Below, in pieces: positions 11,817 to 14,324 of a stretch of 14,324 bases of DNA (position 1 is its first letter; the number at the start of each line of letters is the position of its first letter). This stretch comes from Bog-756 sp037141235 (GTDB lineage: Bacteria > Actinomycetota > Acidimicrobiia > Acidimicrobiales > RAAP-2), in contig JBAXCY010000059.1 of the NCBI GenBank assembly GCA_037141235.1, forward strand, positions 1-14,324, given 5' to 3'. A program made the translations under genes and the position numbers. A model generated the notes under the pieces. That model was not told where the DNA came from. It searched no databases and saw nothing but the letters and a program-made list of their open reading frames with translations.

Positions 11817-13647
11817 AGCCCTTGCGGGCCTTGCTGCGGGTTCGGCCCCGTATCGTGGCGTCGAGGACGACCTTGCGGAGGCGGACGAAGCTCGGGGTCA
11901 CCTCGACGCACTCGTCGTCGGCGATGAACTCCAAGGCCTGCTCGAGCGAGAGCAGCAGGGGAGGGGTCAGGCGGATGGCTTCGTCGGCAGAGGCGGACCG
12001 GATGTTGGTCTGCTTCTTCTCCTTGGTCGGATTGACGTCCATCTCTTCGTCGCGGGCGTTCTCTCCCACGACCATGCCCTCATAGACCTCGGTGCCGGGG
12101 CCGACGAGGAGCAGGCCGCGCTCCTGGAGGCTCATCAGGGTGTAGCCGGTGGTGAAGCCGCGGCGGTCGGCCACCATCGAGCCGTTGCGTTTGGTCTTGA
12201 TGTCGCCGTGCCACGGCTCCCATCCGTCGAAGATGTGGTGGAGCATGCCGGTGCCGCGGGTCTCGGTCATGAACTCGGTGCGGAACCCGACCAGGCCACG
12301 GGCGGGGATCCGGTAGTCCATGCGGACCCAGCCGGTGCCGTGGTTGACCATCTCGATCAGCATCCCCTTGCGCAGCGCCATGAGCTGAGTGACCACGCCG
12401 AGGTAGTCGTCGGGGACGTCGATGGCCACCTGCTCCATCGGCTCGTGCAGCTTCCCGTCGATCTCGCGGGTGACGACCTGGGGCTTGCCCACGGTGAGCT
12501 CGAAGCCTTCGCGCCGCATGGTTTCGACCAGCACGGCCAGCTGTAGCTCGCCGCGACCCTGGACCTCCCAGGTGTCGGGGCGCTCGGTCGGGAGGACGCG
12601 CAGCGACACGTTGCCGATGAGCTCGTTCTCGAGGCGGGTGTTCACCTGGCGAGCAGTGAGCTTCTTACCGTCGGTGCCGGCCAGCGGGGAGGTGTTGATA
12701 CCGATGGTCATGCCGAGGCTGGGCTCGTCGACCGTGATGACCGGCAGCGGGCGAGGGTCATCGGCATCGGCCAGGGTCTCGCCGATGGTGATGTCGGCCA
12801 TGCCGGCCACGGCGGCGATCTCTCCGGGGCCGGCGGAGTCGCACTCGACCCGGTCGAGGGCATCGGTGATGAACAGGTCGGTGATCTTGGTTCGCTCGAT
12901 GGTGCCGTCGAGTTTGCACCAGGCCACGGTGGCGCCCTTGGTGAGGGTGCCGTTGTGCACCCGGCATATGGCAAGGCGGCCCAGGTAAGGGGAGGCGTCG
13001 AGGTTGGAGACGATGGCCTGGAGCGGTGCGCCCTCTTCGTAGTGAGGAGCGGGGATGTGGTCGATGATGGCCTGGAACAGCGGCTCGAGGTCGGTTCCGA
13101 TGACGCCCTGCTCGTTGGCGGCCCACCCGTCCCGAGCGCAGGCGTAGAGAATCGGGAAGTCGATCTGATCCTCGTCGGCGTCGACGTCGAGGAACAGCTC
13201 CTCCACCTCGTGGATGACATCCTTGATTCGGGCATCGGGCCGGTCGACCTTGTTGATCACGAGCACTACAGGCAGGCGGGCCTGCAGGGCCTTGCGCAGT
13301 ACGAAGCGGGTCTGGGGGAGTGGGCCCTCGGACGCGTCGACGAGCAGAAGGACGCCGTCGACCATGGTCAGGCCTCGCTCGACCTCGCCACCGAAGTCAG
13401 CGTGGCCCGGGGTGTCGATGATGTTGATCTTCATCCCGTTGTGGAGCACGGCGGTGTTCTTGGCGAGGATGGTGATGCCCTTTTCGCGCTCCAAGTCGCC
13501 AGAGTCCATCACCCGCTCGTTGACGGATTGATTGTCACGGAATGCACCGGACTGCCAGAGCATGGCGTCCACCAGGGTGGTCTTCCCGTGGTCGACGTGA
13601 GCCACGATGGCTACGTTACGGATGTCGTCGCGGGTCTTTATAGGCAT
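11815..13647 (-). CDS. typA: ribosome-associated GTPase TypA/BipA, 610 aa
   Basis: TypA is a translational GTPase of the EF-G type that binds the ribosome and supports 50S assembly and growth under cold or other stress. The G domain has AHVDHGKTT (16-24), the switch I region with REKGITI (54-60), DTPGHADF (78-85) and NKVDRPDAR (132-140). It is followed by a beta-barrel domain (about 205-300), EF-G-like domains III (NTSPLAG to about 390) and V (about 395-480, with GKLHEPMEQVAIDVPDDYLG), and the family-specific C-terminal domain, including GRMVV-like GMVVGENARDEEMDVNPTKEKKQTNIR and the basic end RGRTRSKARKG. Length is typical for the family (about 605-640). ATG at 13647 lies 9 nt after a TAGCAT box; no Shine-Dalgarno is seen, so it is likely leaderless. 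Confidence 0.97.
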   Translation of the reverse strand: MPIKTRDDIRNVAIVAHVDHGKTTLVDAMLWQSGAFRDNQSVNERVMDSGDLEREKGITILAKNTAVLHNGMKINIIDTPGHADFGGEVERGLTMVDGVLLLVDASEGPLPQTRFVLRKALQARLPVVLVINKVDRPDARIKDVIHEVEELFLDVDADEDQIDFPILYACARDGWAANEQGVIGTDLEPLFQAIIDHIPAPHYEEGAPLQAIVSNLDASPYLGRLAICRVHNGTLTKGATVAWCKLDGTIERTKITDLFITDALDRVECDSAGPGEIAAVAGMADITIGETLADADDPRPLPVITVDEPSLGMTIGINTSPLAGTDGKKLTARQVNTRLENELIGNVSLRVLPTERPDTWEVQGRGELQLAVLVETMRREGFELTVGKPQVVTREIDGKLHEPMEQVAIDVPDDYLGVVTQLMALRKGMLIEMVNHGTGWVRMDYRIPARGLVGFRTEFMTETRGTGMLHHIFDGWEPWHGDIKTKRNGSMVADRRGFTTGYTLMSLQERGLLLVGPGTEVYEGMVVGENARDEEMDVNPTKEKKQTNIRSASADEAIRLTPPLLLSLEQALEFIADDECVEVTPSFVRLRKVVLDATIRGRTRSKARKG

Positions 13648-13656
13648 AAGGGGACA

Positions 13657-13662
13657 ATGCTA
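13657..13662 (-). promoter_or_regulatory. -10 box of typA (TAGCAT)
   Basis: TAGCAT on the minus strand is followed by 9 nt and the typA ATG. A weak TTCGGG lies 17 bp upstream as a possible -35. Confidence 0.5.
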
Positions 13663-13873
13663 GCCGTCAGGGAAATGGGCCCGAACCAGATTGAGGCTGG
13701 AGGGTGCAAGTCCGCCCTGGCCCGCAGGATCAGAAGCCGGCGCTGACAGCCGATGCCGACGGGCTGGCGGAGCGTTGCCCGCTGGTTCAGTCCCTACGTC
13801 AAGATGGGTGGACCTCTTGGCCGAGGCGCCGACACAGCCGTCGAAGTTGGCGGTGCCAGCCCCTACCGCATGG
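13663..13873. other. intergenic region between the secreted-protein gene and typA
   Basis: This gap must hold the 3' end of the secreted-protein transcript and the upstream part of the typA promoter. On the plus strand it contains GGTGCAAGTCC (13703-13713) inside an AGGG/CCCT hairpin (13701-13718), followed by GGCCCGC. This resembles the core of cobalamin riboswitches, but no plus-strand gene follows and the later conserved blocks are not recognisable. CGGGC and GCCCG around 13770-13790 can form a further stem. No gene is supported here. Confidence 0.4.
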
Positions 13874-14324
13874 TCAGAAGTTCTGAGCGGCGGTAGTGGT
13901 CACCGCGGTAGTCGCGCTGGCGGTACCAGTTAGGTCGGTGGCCAATGCCGACGGCGTCCAGGTGAGCGGGAACGACCCGGTCTGGGTTGTCCAGCCGGAG
14001 GCGGTGGTCGTCAGGGTCAACGTGACCACGGAGACACCACTGACCGTAGCCATGGACAGTGTGGCTGCGGCGTATTGGCTGGTACCGCTGGTGATGTAGC
14101 GACTGGTATCACCAAGGTCGACGCTTCCCAGGTTGTACAGAGTGGTGCCAGTACACGATGTGTTGACAGTACAGATGGCCATCTGGGTGGGGGACCCAGA
14201 AATCCGGGTGAAGTTGACGTAGACGCTGGCTGACGAGCCCGTCCACCCACTTAGCATCGAGCCCGGCGACATGACCGTGTTGTACGTGAAGGTGAACTTG
14301 TCGCTGGCATTGGCGATGCCATCC
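13874..14324 (-). CDS. partial secreted/surface Ser/Thr-rich beta-domain protein, C-terminal 149+ aa
   Basis: The frame is open to the window edge and ends at TGA (13874-13876), so the N-terminus lies outside. The visible part begins DGIANASDKFTFTYN and continues through MLSGWTGSSASVYVNF and a block with two Cys (CTVNTSC). SVDLGDTSRYIT, SVVTLTLTT and TWTPSALATDL precede the Thr/Ala-rich end TAAQNF. Almost no Lys or Arg and abundant Thr, Ser, Gly and Ala in alternating hydrophobic patterns indicate an extracellular beta-sandwich, of the kind found in repeats of actinobacterial surface or pilus-like proteins. I cannot name a family. An internal ATG at 14272 exists, but the residues before it fit the same domain, so it is not the start. 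No sorting signal or transmembrane anchor is seen at the C-terminus, so the protein is probably released or anchored at its N-terminus. Confidence 0.72.
   Translation of the reverse strand, partial: DGIANASDKFTFTYNTVMSPGSMLSGWTGSSASVYVNFTRISGSPTQMAICTVNTSCTGTTLYNLGSVDLGDTSRYITSGTSQYAAATLSMATVSGVSVVTLTLTTTASGWTTQTGSFPLTWTPSALATDLTGTASATTAVTTTAAQNF

Noticed and set aside
12955..13746. Plus-strand 263-codon frame opposite typA
   Set aside because: It is antisense to the conserved G domain of TypA; its Asp/Val/Leu-rich composition is typical of the reverse frame of a real gene.

Overview
The window is high-GC, gene-dense chromosomal DNA of an actinobacterium (Actinomycetota), possibly of the class Acidimicrobiia; the class is inferred only from the style of several proteins. 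The phylum-level evidence is firmer. Two actinobacterial mini ribosomal proteins (bL37-like, 27 aa, and bS22, 33 aa) are encoded, promoters look like TANNNT boxes placed directly before start codons, GTG starts are common, and the gene order rsmI–metG–tatD–(cell-wall gene)–rsmA–ispE matches the rsmI/metG/tatD/rpfB/ksgA/ispE neighbourhood of Mycobacterium.

Layout. Positions 1-1542 hold an unrecognised gene (-) and a glycerophosphodiester phosphodiesterase-like gene (+), which diverge from a 26-bp gap with back-to-back -10 boxes. A convergent gap with a hairpin follows, then the bL37-like mini gene (-). From 1892 to 9180 everything runs on the + strand: a DUF192 gene coupled to rsmI, msrA, metG–tatD, a secreted double-psi beta-barrel (RlpA-like) protein behind its own promoter and a ~178-nt structured leader, then rsmA(ksgA)–ispE with overlapping stop and start. 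bS22 (-) converges on ispE. Next come an MprA/MprB-type two-component pair (-), tRNA-Gln(UUG) (+) and typA/bipA (-). The right edge holds the C-terminal part of a secreted Ser/Thr-rich protein (-), cut by the window end.

How the genes work together. Much of the window serves the ribosome and translation: two 16S rRNA methyltransferases (RsmI, RsmA), MetRS, tRNA-Gln, TypA and the two mini ribosomal proteins. Isoprenoid supply (IspE), cell-wall or envelope factors (the RlpA-like protein and the two-component system) and repair or quality control (MsrA, TatD) sit among them. The most notable regulatory feature is the long leader before the cell-wall gene next to rsmA–ispE, because in M. tuberculosis the equivalent rpfB–ksgA–ispE operon is reported to be under RNA-switch control.

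I did not find a defence system, mobile element, CRISPR array or other clearly new multi-gene system. The interesting points are small genes, promoter architecture, the leader RNA and a few altered motifs.
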